Shown one piece after another: positions 41,993-50,792 of a stretch of DNA of 64,000 bases (its first letter is position 1; each line of letters begins with the position of its first letter). The stretch covers positions 1 through 64,000 of the forward strand of contig JAZRTI010000020.1 in the NCBI GenBank assembly GCA_045651955.1. The letters are read 5' to 3'. Under the pieces are notes generated by a model. It was not told the origin of the DNA. It did not search any database and saw only the letters and a program-made list of their open reading frames with translations. The translations under genes were made by a program, and so were the position numbers. This stretch comes from SIG402 sp045651955. Its GTDB lineage: Bacteria; Bacillota; Clostridia; Christensenellales; Borkfalkiaceae.

Positions 41993-44248
41993 ATGTTGGA
42001 TTTTTTTAAGAAGACGGGCATTTTATCGGTGATGCTATTATTTTTTCTTTTGCTTACGGGTTGTTCCTTGCCGCAGATTGATGTTCCCGGAAAGGATGGA
42101 ACGTACAACGTTAAGGTTTATTCCTATATTCAAGACCCCGAATCGGGGGAGTACACGGAAACATTAAAGGAAACGAAAGCGGTTCAAAAGGGGGAAGATT
42201 ATTCAGTAAGCCCCGAAACAGTACAATATCATGTTCTTAATACCGAAAAATGTATTCTTTCGGTAACTTCCATTCAAAAAAATACAACTTTGAAATTGTA
42301 TTATGACTGCGAAACCTGTGTTGTTACCTTTTTGGGGGGTGGCGGCAGTTTGGTTTCGGGGGTGGAAACGCAAACCTTGCGTAAAGGGCAAACTCCGCAA
42401 ATGCCCACGTATACGCGTTCAGGGTATGTTTTTGTTGGATTTAATGCTCCGATTTCTTCTGTGTTTGAAAACGCGCAGTATACGGCAATTTGGCAAGTGC
42501 AAACGTTTACCCTTACATTGCAATTGCCCCAGGGCGCCTTGATTGCTGATACGGCCTATACAAAAGTACCCACAACCGGAAGTACGGTATATTGCAGGGA
42601 AATTACTGCGGAAAGTGAATTTACTCTTCCTACGCCGTACTGCGACCTAGGTTCTTTCCGCGGTTGGAAATATGTATTGTCCGATACGGAAACGGTTAGC
42701 GGTGTTTCCCGTGGAACAACCTCCTCCATTACCTTGTATGCGGATTTTGGGCAAGATTTGTGTTCTATGACCTTTGTTGGGGTGGGTATCCCAAATATTG
42801 CGGCTTATTATTTGCCGGCAGGAACTGCCGTTTGGGCGCCTGTAATCCCGCCTGAACAGCAACGGGTGGGCTATGGCTTAAATTGGTATGCGGATTCCGC
42901 CTGTACAACGCTGTATCAGTTTACAACAATGCCAAACGGTGGTGCTACTGTATACGGTAAGTGGGAGGTGGATACGGGCGCAAGTTTTGTTGGTTGGGAC
43001 GTAGATTCGGAAGAAATTGATAACTTTGCAGAATTAAAAACATTTATTGAATACGTTGTTTTTCATAATATTACAACGCCCCTAACCGTTCCTTGTAATT
43101 TTGCAACCTATTCTACCATTGAAAAGTATATAACGGATGCTTACGAGCAACTGGATTTTCGTGCAAGCGGTTCCATTACTTACGGGGTAACGGGTAATGC
43201 TGCAAAATATTCCGTACGCGTTGCCTCTGCGGAAACAACACGCAGTACGGATGCGTCAAAAACAACACAGAAAAACGATATGGAAGTATATTCTTATGTT
43301 GGCTATACCACACAGGGAAGGGATGCCGCATTTGATAATTTTTATATTGATTTAATTCCGGTTGCTGTGCCGGTGGAAACAAGCAATCAGCTTGCATACG
43401 TTGTAGAACGGGGTGCAAAACCCCTTTGTAAAGCCGGTTCTGCGGCTGAAACCGTATACGCTGCCGCACGCGCTGTATTGCGAAAGATTATTATAGATTC
43501 CTACACGGATGCGGAAAAGGCGGAGGCAATTTTTAATTATTTGGTATTAAATGTTCAATATGATTACGCGCAGGTGGAAAGTCAACTGCCGTACGATTGG
43601 ACTTATTATGACGCGTATTATTTGGAAGGTGTGTTTTTAAGGAATAAAGCGGTTTGTGATGGGATTTCTAAGGCGTTTGCATTGCTTTGCGGAATAGAGG
43701 GGATTCCTTGCGTTCAAGTTACCGGGGCACAATACAGCGGCAAATATCAAATAGCAGGAACGGGTCATGCTTGGTGTAAAGTGAAAATAAACAACAACTG
43801 GTATCTGGCAGATCCCACGTTTGCTAATTTAAGGATTTCCGGAACCAAAACTTCGGTTTTGGATCATGGAATGTTTTTAACGGATGAAACAAAAAAATCT
43901 GCAGACGGATACGTTGCAGATAACTATCACAATATTGTTTGTAATAAAGATTATGGCTACTTTGATAAAAAGGATGTTCGGGTGGCTGGGGTTGATATTG
44001 ATTTTGTGATTGATTCCGTTCAGGAATTTTCCTACATGCTGGAATATTGCATGCTGCAGGAAGAAAATCTTGTTGGTTTCTCTGTGGATTTTGTGTATAA
44101 TATTAGCAGTTTGCAGTATAAAAACAATATCGGTGCGGCTTACAATGCGGCGGTTACAGCACTGCGTGGTCGCGGAAAGGTGTATCAGTATACGGTTTCC
44201 CGGTTGGATAACGGTTTTGGAAGTGTTGTGAAATTAATTTTCAAATAA
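41993..44248 (+). CDS. Large lipoprotein with repeat modules and a transglutaminase-like domain
   Basis: A 751-residue exported protein. The signal peptide ends in a lipobox, LLTGCS, giving lipidated Cys24. Residues ~30-330 hold several beta-rich modules of the bacterial-repeat type (VTFLGGGGSLVSG..., RSGYVFVGF, YTAIW; also GLNWYADSACTTLY, GKW). Residues ~490-640 are a transglutaminase-core domain: AVCDGISKAFALLC with Cys555, GHAWCKV with His592 and LADPTF with Asp607. Such domains act as cysteine peptidases or crosslinkers at the cell surface. AAGGGGG (41,979-41,985) precedes ATG. It stands alone between two terminators. Confidence 0.88.
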   Translation: MLDFFKKTGILSVMLLFFLLLTGCSLPQIDVPGKDGTYNVKVYSYIQDPESGEYTETLKETKAVQKGEDYSVSPETVQYHVLNTEKCILSVTSIQKNTTLKLYYDCETCVVTFLGGGGSLVSGVETQTLRKGQTPQMPTYTRSGYVFVGFNAPISSVFENAQYTAIWQVQTFTLTLQLPQGALIADTAYTKVPTTGSTVYCREITAESEFTLPTPYCDLGSFRGWKYVLSDTETVSGVSRGTTSSITLYADFGQDLCSMTFVGVGIPNIAAYYLPAGTAVWAPVIPPEQQRVGYGLNWYADSACTTLYQFTTMPNGGATVYGKWEVDTGASFVGWDVDSEEIDNFAELKTFIEYVVFHNITTPLTVPCNFATYSTIEKYITDAYEQLDFRASGSITYGVTGNAAKYSVRVASAETTRSTDASKTTQKNDMEVYSYVGYTTQGRDAAFDNFYIDLIPVAVPVETSNQLAYVVERGAKPLCKAGSAAETVYAAARAVLRKIIIDSYTDAEKAEAIFNYLVLNVQYDYAQVESQLPYDWTYYDAYYLEGVFLRNKAVCDGISKAFALLCGIEGIPCVQVTGAQYSGKYQIAGTGHAWCKVKINNNWYLADPTFANLRISGTKTSVLDHGMFLTDETKKSADGYVADNYHNIVCNKDYGYFDKKDVRVAGVDIDFVIDSVQEFSYMLEYCMLQEENLVGFSVDFVYNISSLQYKNNIGAAYNAAVTALRGRGKVYQYTVSRLDNGFGSVVKLIFK

Positions 44249-44286
44249 ATTATAAAGATTTTTTCAATGTTATAATTCCTATAAAT

Positions 44287-44324
44287 AAATGCGTAGCCCA
44301 TGATATACATTGGGCTACGCATTT
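44287..44324. terminator. Bidirectional terminator between the lipoprotein gene and the mobile remnant
   Basis: A perfect 14-bp stem, AAATGCGTAGCCCA (44,287-44,300) with TGGGCTACGCATTT (44,311-44,324), 10-base loop. Confidence 0.85.
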
Positions 44325-44341
44325 GTTAATGCAAATAAAAA

Positions 44342-45814
44342 TTATTTAACGGGTGCCATAACTTTTTGTATTCCTTTTGCAAGGGTGGTTGCATCCCCAC
44401 TTGTGTGCATTTCGCTGGTATCAACAATATCCCCACCGATTGCTCGTTGTGCTTTGGAAGATGCACATCTTGCCGTTTGCGTAACTGCTTCTGCTTCTTC
44501 CAAAGACCTCCCCATATCCTTAAGGGCATCCTCAATCGCAGCCTGTTGGTTAACAAACGCCACGCGAAGGCTTTGGAAACGGTGGGTGTATTTCTTCGCA
44601 GCCTTCTGCGCTCTCCGTCTTTCCGCACGTGATAGCGTGTTGTCCATCACGATGTTGGTCTTACCCGTGGGGGCGTAGGTGAGGGAAGAGCGTTCTTCCG
44701 TTGTGCCGTCAGAATACGTAACAATCATTCCGCCTTCATCTGGGAAGTCATATCTAATAGGTTTTTTGTTTAGATTTTTTTGATTGCTTCTAACATTTCC
44801 GCTTCCGGAAGTTTTTGGTCTATTAGTGCTGATAGTTTGTCTGCTCGTTTTTCGTCCATTTGTGCTGCGCAAAAAATCTTCACGTGTGTAGAATGCGCAT
44901 ACGGAGTTGATAAAACTTTTTCTAATAATTCCTTGCCGTTCATAAATAGCCTCCCTAATAATATCAACGCGTGTTTCATCGTTGTAGTTTATTTTAATTA
45001 TTTGGCTTACTTTGGGGTTTTGATAAGTGCCTTTTGCAAAAACAAGGATATTTTCCACGCCTTTGTTTTCGCTACTATCATCACTTACCGAAATTATCCA
45101 TTCTCCATTTTCTGTTTTGGGTGGGAAAAATCTCTTTTTAGAAACTTTGCTATCAAAGTTCTTCCAAGCAGCAGAAGAAATAACGTTATTTGCTCTTACC
45201 CAACCAAAATCATTATACTGTTTTTGGGTATAATTGTCAACAAGCGAAAACCTAATATCCTTGCTTTCGGTGGGGGGATTTGCTTCTTTTTTGCTTGCTA
45301 AAGCAGCCCGTTCCTTAACTTTTTTAATTTTTTCCGAAGAATTTTCGCTTAAGGGGTTGACAGAATCTTTTCCCTTTGCTATACTGTTATTGATGGAGAT
45401 AGTGTCCGACTTTACGGACCGCTCCATCTTTTTTATTGGGGAAATATCATATAGTATTTTTTCGCCATTTGCGGTGGTTGCAACATTAAGTGTTGCCTCC
45501 CAAATGGTGTTTTCTTTGTCCTGAATATATGTTTTCCAATATTCCCAATCATTTTTTCCGTAATTGTCAAGCCAATCGTGAGAATGAGTTGAAGCTGATT
45601 GTTCTTTTAATGAGGACGTAAGAATTAGTTCATCAACAAGAGCAATAGAATCCTGTTTGGTTTTATTTCCAATATATTTGGTAGTTAAATCCTTATTAAC
45701 AGGAACAAGCTTGCCACTCTTATTATTAAATTTTTGAGTTGCGTTTGCAAATTTTCGGTGGATTCTACCGTGGGGTGGTTTGATTAAAGTTCTTAATTTG
45801 GGTAATAACATCAT
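44342..45814 (-). pseudogene. C-terminal part of a large polyvalent mobile-element protein
   Basis: The minus-strand frame of 490 codons lacks any ribosome site, and its first ~15 codons overlap another fragment in a different frame, so it is a gene remnant. The region TKYIGNKTKQDSIALVDEL...TIWEATLNV..NGEKILYDIS resembles LPD3-like domains of large polyvalent proteins of phages and conjugative elements. Later RFSLVDNYTQKQYNDFGW and a C-terminal helical, Arg/Ala-rich tail are also typical. The N-terminal thousands of residues expected of such proteins are missing. It may represent the decayed end of an integrated element. The assignment is by pattern only. Confidence 0.6.
44770..44943 (-). CDS. 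Possible 57-aa overlapping gene in another frame
   Basis: A minus-strand frame starts at ATG 44,943-44,941 behind GGGAGG and encodes MNGKELLEKVLSTPYAHSTH, then AAQMDEKRADKLSALIDQKL and an acidic end. It is protein-like and recalls short helical repeats of mobile-element proteins, yet it lies wholly inside the larger remnant in a different frame. It may be a real small gene, or the true frame before a frameshift. Confidence 0.3.
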   Translation of the reverse strand: MNGKELLEKVLSTPYAHSTHVKIFCAAQMDEKRADKLSALIDQKLPEAEMLEAIKKI

Positions 45815-46080
45815 TTAACTGTTCTTCGCTAATATGTTTAGCAGACTTTCCTAAACCTTGCCCATCGGCACTATCAAAGGCTACAAGGTACCCTTCTGCA
45901 TCCTTCTTAATGCCTACCACAAGCCCGTTTTCGGCACGGTAAACCGCCCCTTCTCCGTCCTTTAAGGAAATGCTTGGGGCAGGGGGGGTAACTGTTGTTT
46001 CTTCTGCTCAACAATTTCGGTTTGTTCTTGGCTTTGAGCGGCAAGTTGTGTTTGGAAAATTTTTACATTTTTTTATAAAC
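45765..46080 (-). pseudogene. Frameshifted upstream fragments of the mobile-element protein
   Basis: Minus-strand translation shows VKIFQTQLAAQSQEQTEIVEQ, which passes near 46,005 into a second frame reading AEETTVTPPAPSISLKDGEG and continuing to ITQIKNFNQTTPR with a stop at 45,765-45,767. The second part includes a strand-rich AVYRAENGLVVGIKKDAEGYLVAF segment. Continuity of sense across frames indicates small indels and decay. Confidence 0.5.
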
Positions 46081-46112
46081 GCTGCGTACTTTTTTGATAG
46101 AAACATTTTCTA

Positions 46113-46159
46113 TTTTGTTCAAAAATAATTTGAACAAAAATATTTCATTTTGAACAAAA
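46113..46159. repeat. Inverted and direct copies of TTTGAACAAAA
   Basis: TTTTGTTCAAA (46,113-46,123) and TTTGAACAAAA (46,129-46,139) form a perfect 11-bp inverted repeat. A third copy, TTTTGAACAAAA, is at 46,148-46,159. This could be a protein-binding or replication-related cluster. Confidence 0.6.
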
Positions 46160-46250
46160 CGAAATTTAACCAGTAGTGATTGTGTGTTGGGTGGATAAAG
46201 GCTGAGTGTTAAAACATATACATTTCCAATCAATGCGCTTGGGGAAAATT

Positions 46251-46280
46251 GTAAATGTTTGTAAATGTTTGTAAATGTTT
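46251..46280. repeat. Three perfect tandem copies of GTAAATGTTT
   Basis: 10-bp units at 46,251, 46,261 and 46,271 without variation. Iteron-like in appearance; too short and gapless for CRISPR. Confidence 0.85.
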
Positions 46281-46880
46281 TGGTTGGCTAAGGTTTTTGC
46301 GGAGTGGGTTTGTGGGTTTTTGTTTTTTATGCTACGTTATCCAAATCCGAATAGGAATAGATGTTTTCAAACACTCTTTATGTTTAGCCCCTGTTGGGGT
46401 GGTGCTTGTTTATGGTGTTTAATCTTATGTTTTGCCGTTTATTTTACCTATTTTTAACCTTTATTATAGGGCTGATGTAGAATTGTTTATTTTTGTAAAC
46501 CGATTTGGTATTTGGAAAGATGTGCATATTATAAAGTATCTAAAATGGCGCAATTTTTCATGCGTAAGGCGAAAATTGTGTTCGGCGTGTGATACATGGG
46601 CTTTTTGTGGTTTTTTAGTTAAGGGTAGGGGAATCTTTGATGTGGCAAAATCAAATAAAAATGCCTATTATGCGTGGCATAGTACTGTACAAATGTTAAA
46701 AATTTTGATTTTGGGGCGACTTATTTTGCAAAAATGGCACTTTTGCCTATATTTATGTCTGACATAACATATGTGTTGCCGGTGCATTTATTTTGCCGGT
46801 TATCGTTTTTTTACCGGTTTTTTCTGTGGTTTCTGTGTTATCTTCGCCTTTTTTGGTCGTTTGATATATGTTTGCATGAA
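46281..46880. other. AT-rich stretch without convincing genes
   Basis: Short frames here lack ribosome sites and read as low-complexity Phe/Leu/Tyr-rich peptides, so I call no gene. A weak hairpin with T-tail, CCGGT (46,796-46,800) with ACCGG (46,813-46,817) then six T's, is the only structure seen. The plus strand is unusually rich in G and T around 46,275-46,330. Together with the repeats just upstream it looks like eroded mobile DNA. Confidence 0.5.
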
Positions 46881-46888
46881 AATTCATA

Positions 46889-46953
46889 TGAAAAGCAAAA
46901 AATTTTATATATTTGCTTTTCAAAAAGTAATTTTTATGATATAATTATATCAT
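46889..46953 (+). promoter_or_regulatory. Hairpin and palindromic promoter before the ComEA-like gene
   Basis: TGAAAAGCAAA (46,889-46,899) pairs with TTTGCTTTTCA (46,912-46,922). A perfect 18-bp palindrome (46,936-46,953, ATGATATAATTATATCAT) contains an extended -10, TGA-TATAAT (46,940-46,945). TTTTCA (46,917-46,922) lies 17 bp upstream as a possible -35. Confidence 0.5.
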
Positions 46954-46996
46954 AACTGTAAATTGTTGTTTTTTGATCGTTGGGGTGTGTAAAAAA

Positions 46997-47623
46997 TTGC
47001 TAAGCAAATATGATAACAATACCCATAATGCCCGATTTTTTTCTTGGGGAATTGCATCTGCTTTTGTTGGTGCGTTTCTAATTTTGGCATTTTCCGTCTT
47101 TCTGTATTTTTACCGCACCACGGGGCGTGCATCACAGGGTGGGGAATTGGGGCCATCCTATTGCAAGGTGTATGTTTACGGCGCCGTTCCTAAGGAAGGG
47201 TTTTACGTTGCTAAATACGATTCTACCCGAATTTCCGAATTGGCAGATTTGGCAGACGCGGATTTTTTTCAGCAGTATTATGCTTATTCGGGCATAAATC
47301 CTTCAAAAACCATTCAAAAATCGGAAACACATGTAATTCAAAACCAAGCCTACGGCTTTTTGTTTTTCCCTCCCGCAAACGGTATTTCTGCATTTGCGTT
47401 AGATTCTGTTACGCATGCGCAGCTTATGTCTATGGGGCTGGATGCTGCGGCAGCACAAAGGGTAATTGATTATCGCAATGCAGCCGGCTCTGATTTCTCC
47501 AAGGCCGATCTTTTAGATTGTTCCGTATTGTCCGAATCGCAATATGAACTTGTATACCGTAATTTATATTGTATTCCTAATGGCTTTGAGCAGTTTTTTA
47601 GAAAAGAGCAGGGAGGGGTGTGA
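46997..47623 (+). CDS. ComEA-like membrane-anchored helix-hairpin-helix protein
   Basis: About 208 residues. An N-terminal membrane segment (AFVGAFLILAFSVFLYFY) is followed by a short strand-rich VYVYGAVPKEGFY module and a C-terminal HhH region (AQLMSMGLDAAAAQRVIDYR, ADLLDC). ComEA binds incoming DNA at the membrane during transformation. The start is unclear: no in-frame ATG; TTG 46,997 has GGGGTG nine bases upstream, with GTG 46,985 and TTG 46,973 as alternatives. The usual partner comEC is absent; holA follows with a stop/start overlap. Confidence 0.7.
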   Translation: MLSKYDNNTHNARFFSWGIASAFVGAFLILAFSVFLYFYRTTGRASQGGELGPSYCKVYVYGAVPKEGFYVAKYDSTRISELADLADADFFQQYYAYSGINPSKTIQKSETHVIQNQAYGFLFFPPANGISAFALDSVTHAQLMSMGLDAAAAQRVIDYRNAAGSDFSKADLLDCSVLSESQYELVYRNLYCIPNGFEQFFRKEQGGV

Positions 47624-48591
47624 TGCGTTACGTGGATTTTACAAAAAGCGAAGATGCTAAAAGGCAAACCGCATTGTTCTTTTTTGGGGAAGAAAATTTC
47701 TTTCGTGAGCAAGCAATTCAACTGCTTAAAAGCACAAATTTAACTATGGATGGGATTGATTTTGATGTTTTTGACGCAAAAACCGTTCCCATTGAAAGTG
47801 TTGCCGCCGTATTGCAAACGCCACCGTTTTTGAATCGCCGCAGGGTGGTTGTTCTAAAAGAGTTTTATCCCGGCGTAAAAGAATATACCAAAAGTCCAAT
47901 TGCGCTGTTTGCAAAAACGGAACAAAATTTTTCGGTTTTGGCAGTTGTGAACGAAAAACCTTGCGAGGCTATCGCGAACGATTCTTATTTTCTGCCTGTT
48001 GACTGCGGTAGGGAGGGGGATTCCTATCTTGCCTTTTATGCCCGAGAAACGCTTGGTAAGCGAAACGTGGAAATTTCTTCTATCGCGGCGGCTGCCTTGG
48101 CTGAATCTTGCGCGGGTAGCATGACGCGCTTATCTGTGGAAATTGATAAACTTACCGCATTTGCTCAGGGTGTGGGGAAAGTTGAAAAAGAGGATGTTTT
48201 TTCCTTAGTTCACCGCGAAGTGGAAACACAAGTGTTTGATTTAACAGATGCGCTTGCATTAAAAAACACCGCAAAAACCTTGTATATTTTGGACGCCCTA
48301 ATTAAAAACAATGAAAAGCCACAAATGATTTTTGTTGCCGTGTATAACGCTTTTCGCCGCATGTTGCATGTTTCTCTATCCGAAAAATCAGATAAGGAAC
48401 TTGCGCAGGATTTGGGTGTAAAAAGTGAATATGCAATTAGAAAAAGCCGTCAGGCGGCCAGGGCTTTTTCTAAAAGAAACCTAAAAAAGATTTGTGATAA
48501 ATTTTGCGAAAGTGATGCAAAAATGAAGTCGGGCGGGTTGGTTGCTGACGGAGTTTTGTATGATTGTATTTATTACGTTTTATCTTTATAA
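47623..48591 (+). CDS. holA: DNA polymerase III subunit delta
   Basis: A 322-residue clamp-loader subunit. It has FFFGEENFFREQAI near the N-terminus, PPFLNRRRVVVLKEF in the AAA+-like domain, and the C-terminal collar region with TQVFDLTDALALKN and a PQMIFVAVYNAFRRML helix. Delta opens the beta clamp. ATG 47,623 overlaps the upstream TGA. The promoter for cdaA lies within its last codons. Confidence 0.92.
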   Translation: MRYVDFTKSEDAKRQTALFFFGEENFFREQAIQLLKSTNLTMDGIDFDVFDAKTVPIESVAAVLQTPPFLNRRRVVVLKEFYPGVKEYTKSPIALFAKTEQNFSVLAVVNEKPCEAIANDSYFLPVDCGREGDSYLAFYARETLGKRNVEISSIAAAALAESCAGSMTRLSVEIDKLTAFAQGVGKVEKEDVFSLVHREVETQVFDLTDALALKNTAKTLYILDALIKNNEKPQMIFVAVYNAFRRMLHVSLSEKSDKELAQDLGVKSEYAIRKSRQAARAFSKRNLKKICDKFCESDAKMKSGGLVADGVLYDCIYYVLSL

Positions 48592-48592
48592 T
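48564..48592 (+). promoter_or_regulatory. Promoter of cdaA inside the end of holA
   Basis: TTGTAT (48,564-48,569), 17-bp spacer, TATAAT (48,587-48,592), 30 bases upstream of the cdaA ATG with AAGGAGAGGG between. Confidence 0.75.
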
Positions 48593-48622
48593 GATAATCA
48601 AGCAATAAATTAAGGAGAGGGT

Positions 48623-49423
48623 ATGGAAAAAGTAAAGGAGACATTCGCAAATATCCAAGCATTTGACGTAATCATGCTTTTGCTTGCGTTTTTATTGACG
48701 TACGCGGTTTTTTCGTTTTTGAAAGCAAATAAAGCGCGGTTGGTTGTTTGGGTTTATGCGGGTATGGTTGTGCTTGCTGCCTGCGTAATTTTTGTTCGTG
48801 GGTATCACGGGATGTGGATGTTGTCCGTTCCCGTACTGTTTTTACTGTTGCTTGTTCCTATGTTTTCTTTGGAAATAAAGCGCATGCTGTGGAGTGGTAA
48901 AATTGTATCCAAAAATCACGAAGAAAAAATTAACGATAAGCAAATAGAGCGGAGTATCAACGAAATTATCCGCGCTGTTCAAAATATGTCCAAGCAGGAC
49001 GTGGGTGCATTGCTTATTCTGGCGACCTCTCCCGTTCCCAGTTCCATTACGGAAAGTGGTACGGTGATAAACAGCGACGTTACCTCCCAACTGATTGAAA
49101 GCATCTTTTTTCCCAATACGCCCTTGCATGACGGGGCAATGATTATACGGGGTATTACGATTGAATCTGCAGGATGCTTTTTGCCCCTTTCCCAGGAATT
49201 GAACTTGCCGCAAGAACTTGGCACTCGCCACCGCGCCGGGATAGGCATTACCGAAACGGTGGACGTAATTTCCATTATTGTTTCGGAAGAATCGGGTATT
49301 ATTTCCATGGCGAGAAAGGGAGAGTTAAAGCGCTATTTGAACACCGAAAGTTTGCGCACGATTTTATTTGAATATTACCGCAATATGTACGGAAAGGCAA
49401 AGGAGGGAAAAAATGACGAGTAA
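48623..49423 (+). CDS. cdaA: Diadenylate cyclase (c-di-AMP synthase)
   Basis: A 266-residue protein. Three membrane helices (~18-35, 42-60, 65-85) precede the DisA_N cyclase domain with NTPLHDGAMII and LGTRHRAGIGITE, the DGA and RHR catalytic motifs. It joins two ATP into c-di-AMP, which controls K+ and osmolyte balance. Normally followed by cdaR and glmM; here only a very short cdaR-like stub follows, overlapping by 11 bases. Confidence 0.96.
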   Translation: MEKVKETFANIQAFDVIMLLLAFLLTYAVFSFLKANKARLVVWVYAGMVVLAACVIFVRGYHGMWMLSVPVLFLLLLVPMFSLEIKRMLWSGKIVSKNHEEKINDKQIERSINEIIRAVQNMSKQDVGALLILATSPVPSSITESGTVINSDVTSQLIESIFFPNTPLHDGAMIIRGITIESAGCFLPLSQELNLPQELGTRHRAGIGITETVDVISIIVSEESGIISMARKGELKRYLNTESLRTILFEYYRNMYGKAKEGKNDE

Positions 49424-49526
49424 GAAAATTAAAAGCATATTAAAAGTTGTTTTTGTAAAAAATTTTGAATTAAAAATTACGGCATTCCTTTTAACACTTT
49501 TCACTTTTATTGCAATGCACTTTTAA
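49413..49526 (+). CDS. 37-aa CdaR-like N-terminal stub
   Basis: The frame ATG 49,413 to TAA 49,526 with GGAGGG upstream encodes a basic start (MTSKKIKSILKVVFVKNFEL), then KITAFLLTLFTFIAMHF. This is the membrane-anchor end of CdaR/YbbR proteins without any YbbR repeats. It overlaps cdaA by 11 bases exactly where cdaR would start. It is either a truncated cdaR or a deliberate small membrane partner of CdaA. Downstream DNA contains no YbbR remnant before the next gene 9 bases later. Confidence 0.65.
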   Translation: MTSKKIKSILKVVFVKNFELKITAFLLTLFTFIAMHF

Positions 49527-49535
49527 GGAGAGAAT

Positions 49536-50771
49536 ATGAAAAACATTGTAAAAGTTCCCGAATTTATGCTTCCACAAGGGGTGGATTTATCCAAATGGGC
49601 AGTAATTGCTTGCGATCAGTTTACCTCTCAACGTGATTATTGGAAGAATGTAGAAGATGTGGTGGGGGATTCTCCCAGCACGTTGCGTTTGATTTTTCCT
49701 GAAGTGTATTTGGGGGAAGATGATGCGGAAAGAATTAAAAAAATCGGCGAAATGGCGAATGTGTATTTTTCTAAAGGTGTTTTGGGGAAATCTACAACCG
49801 GTTTTGTTTTGATTGAGCGGACAACCCCCTATGCAGAAAAGCGTTTAGGGCTTTTGATTTGTGTGGATTTAGAGGCATATTCGTATAAAAAAGAGGATTT
49901 AGCCCCCATTCGCGCAACCGAGGCAACCATTGCCGAGCGTATTCCACCGCGTGTGATTATTCGTAAAGGATCCCCTGTGGAATTGCCCCATATTCTGCTT
50001 TTAATGGATGATGAAAAGCGCAGCGTAATTGAGCCACTTTATGAAAAACGGGCACAATTTGAAAAATTGTACGATTTTGATTTGATGGCAAACGGCGGAC
50101 ATCTTCGCGGTTATTTAATCCCCGAAAGTGAACCGGTTTTGGAAAATCTGTATGCGTTGGTTACGCCGCAAAGAATGAAAAATAAGTACGGGGACGAAAC
50201 CCCCTTCCTATTTGCGGTGGGGGATGGCAACCATTCCTTGGCTACGGCAAAAACCTGCTGGGAGGATATGAAAACAACCCTTTCTGAAGAAGAAAAAGAA
50301 ACACACCCTGCACGCTTTGCCCTTTGCGAGCTGGAAAACATCTACGATGAAGGTTTGTGTTTTGAGCCTATTCACCGCCTGGTTTTAGGGGTGGATGTGG
50401 CAGATTTTTGTAAAGAGTTTGATGCGATAGAATCTCCCTATCGCATGGTAACGAAGGATGGGGTAAAAACGGTTGCTCTTTCTTCGGACTTGGCAGGTTC
50501 TATCCGCGTTTTGGATGAAAAGATTGCAAAATACTTACAATCGCATGGCGGAAAAGTGGACTATGTGCATGGAGATGACGACGTTATATCGCTTGCGCAG
50601 CAAAACGGAGGCGTTGCCTTTTTACTACCTAAAATGGACAAAGGTGATTTGTTTGTAGGGGTGGCAAAACACGGCAATTTACCAAAGAAAACCTTTTCTA
50701 TGGGAGAGGCAATTGAAAAACGGTATTACCTTGAAGCGAAAAAAATCGTTTTAAGTAAAAATAACAAATGA
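49536..50771 (+). CDS. DUF1015 family protein
   Basis: A 411-residue protein. The pattern LSKWAVIACDQFTSQRDYW, the central FAVGDGNHSLATAKTCWE and FLLPKMDKGDLFVGVAKHGNLPKKT-like end mark DUF1015, a family related in part to serine kinase SbnI/ParB-like folds. Function in Clostridia is unknown, though the ParB-like fold suggests nucleotide or phosphate chemistry. Good AAGGAGAG precedes ATG. It follows the cdaA unit and precedes aspartate kinase. Confidence 0.85.
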   Translation: MKNIVKVPEFMLPQGVDLSKWAVIACDQFTSQRDYWKNVEDVVGDSPSTLRLIFPEVYLGEDDAERIKKIGEMANVYFSKGVLGKSTTGFVLIERTTPYAEKRLGLLICVDLEAYSYKKEDLAPIRATEATIAERIPPRVIIRKGSPVELPHILLLMDDEKRSVIEPLYEKRAQFEKLYDFDLMANGGHLRGYLIPESEPVLENLYALVTPQRMKNKYGDETPFLFAVGDGNHSLATAKTCWEDMKTTLSEEEKETHPARFALCELENIYDEGLCFEPIHRLVLGVDVADFCKEFDAIESPYRMVTKDGVKTVALSSDLAGSIRVLDEKIAKYLQSHGGKVDYVHGDDDVISLAQQNGGVAFLLPKMDKGDLFVGVAKHGNLPKKTFSMGEAIEKRYYLEAKKIVLSKNNK

Positions 50772-50792
50772 CGGATAAAAGGTGGCGTGATT

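Noticed and set aside
46251..46280. Tandem 10-mers as a possible CRISPR array
   Set aside because: Units are contiguous with no spacers and too short; no cas genes nearby.
46275..46955. Three short plus-strand frames rich in Phe, Leu and Tyr
   Set aside because: No ribosome sites, low-complexity hydrophobic translations and AT-rich context; they look like chance open frames.
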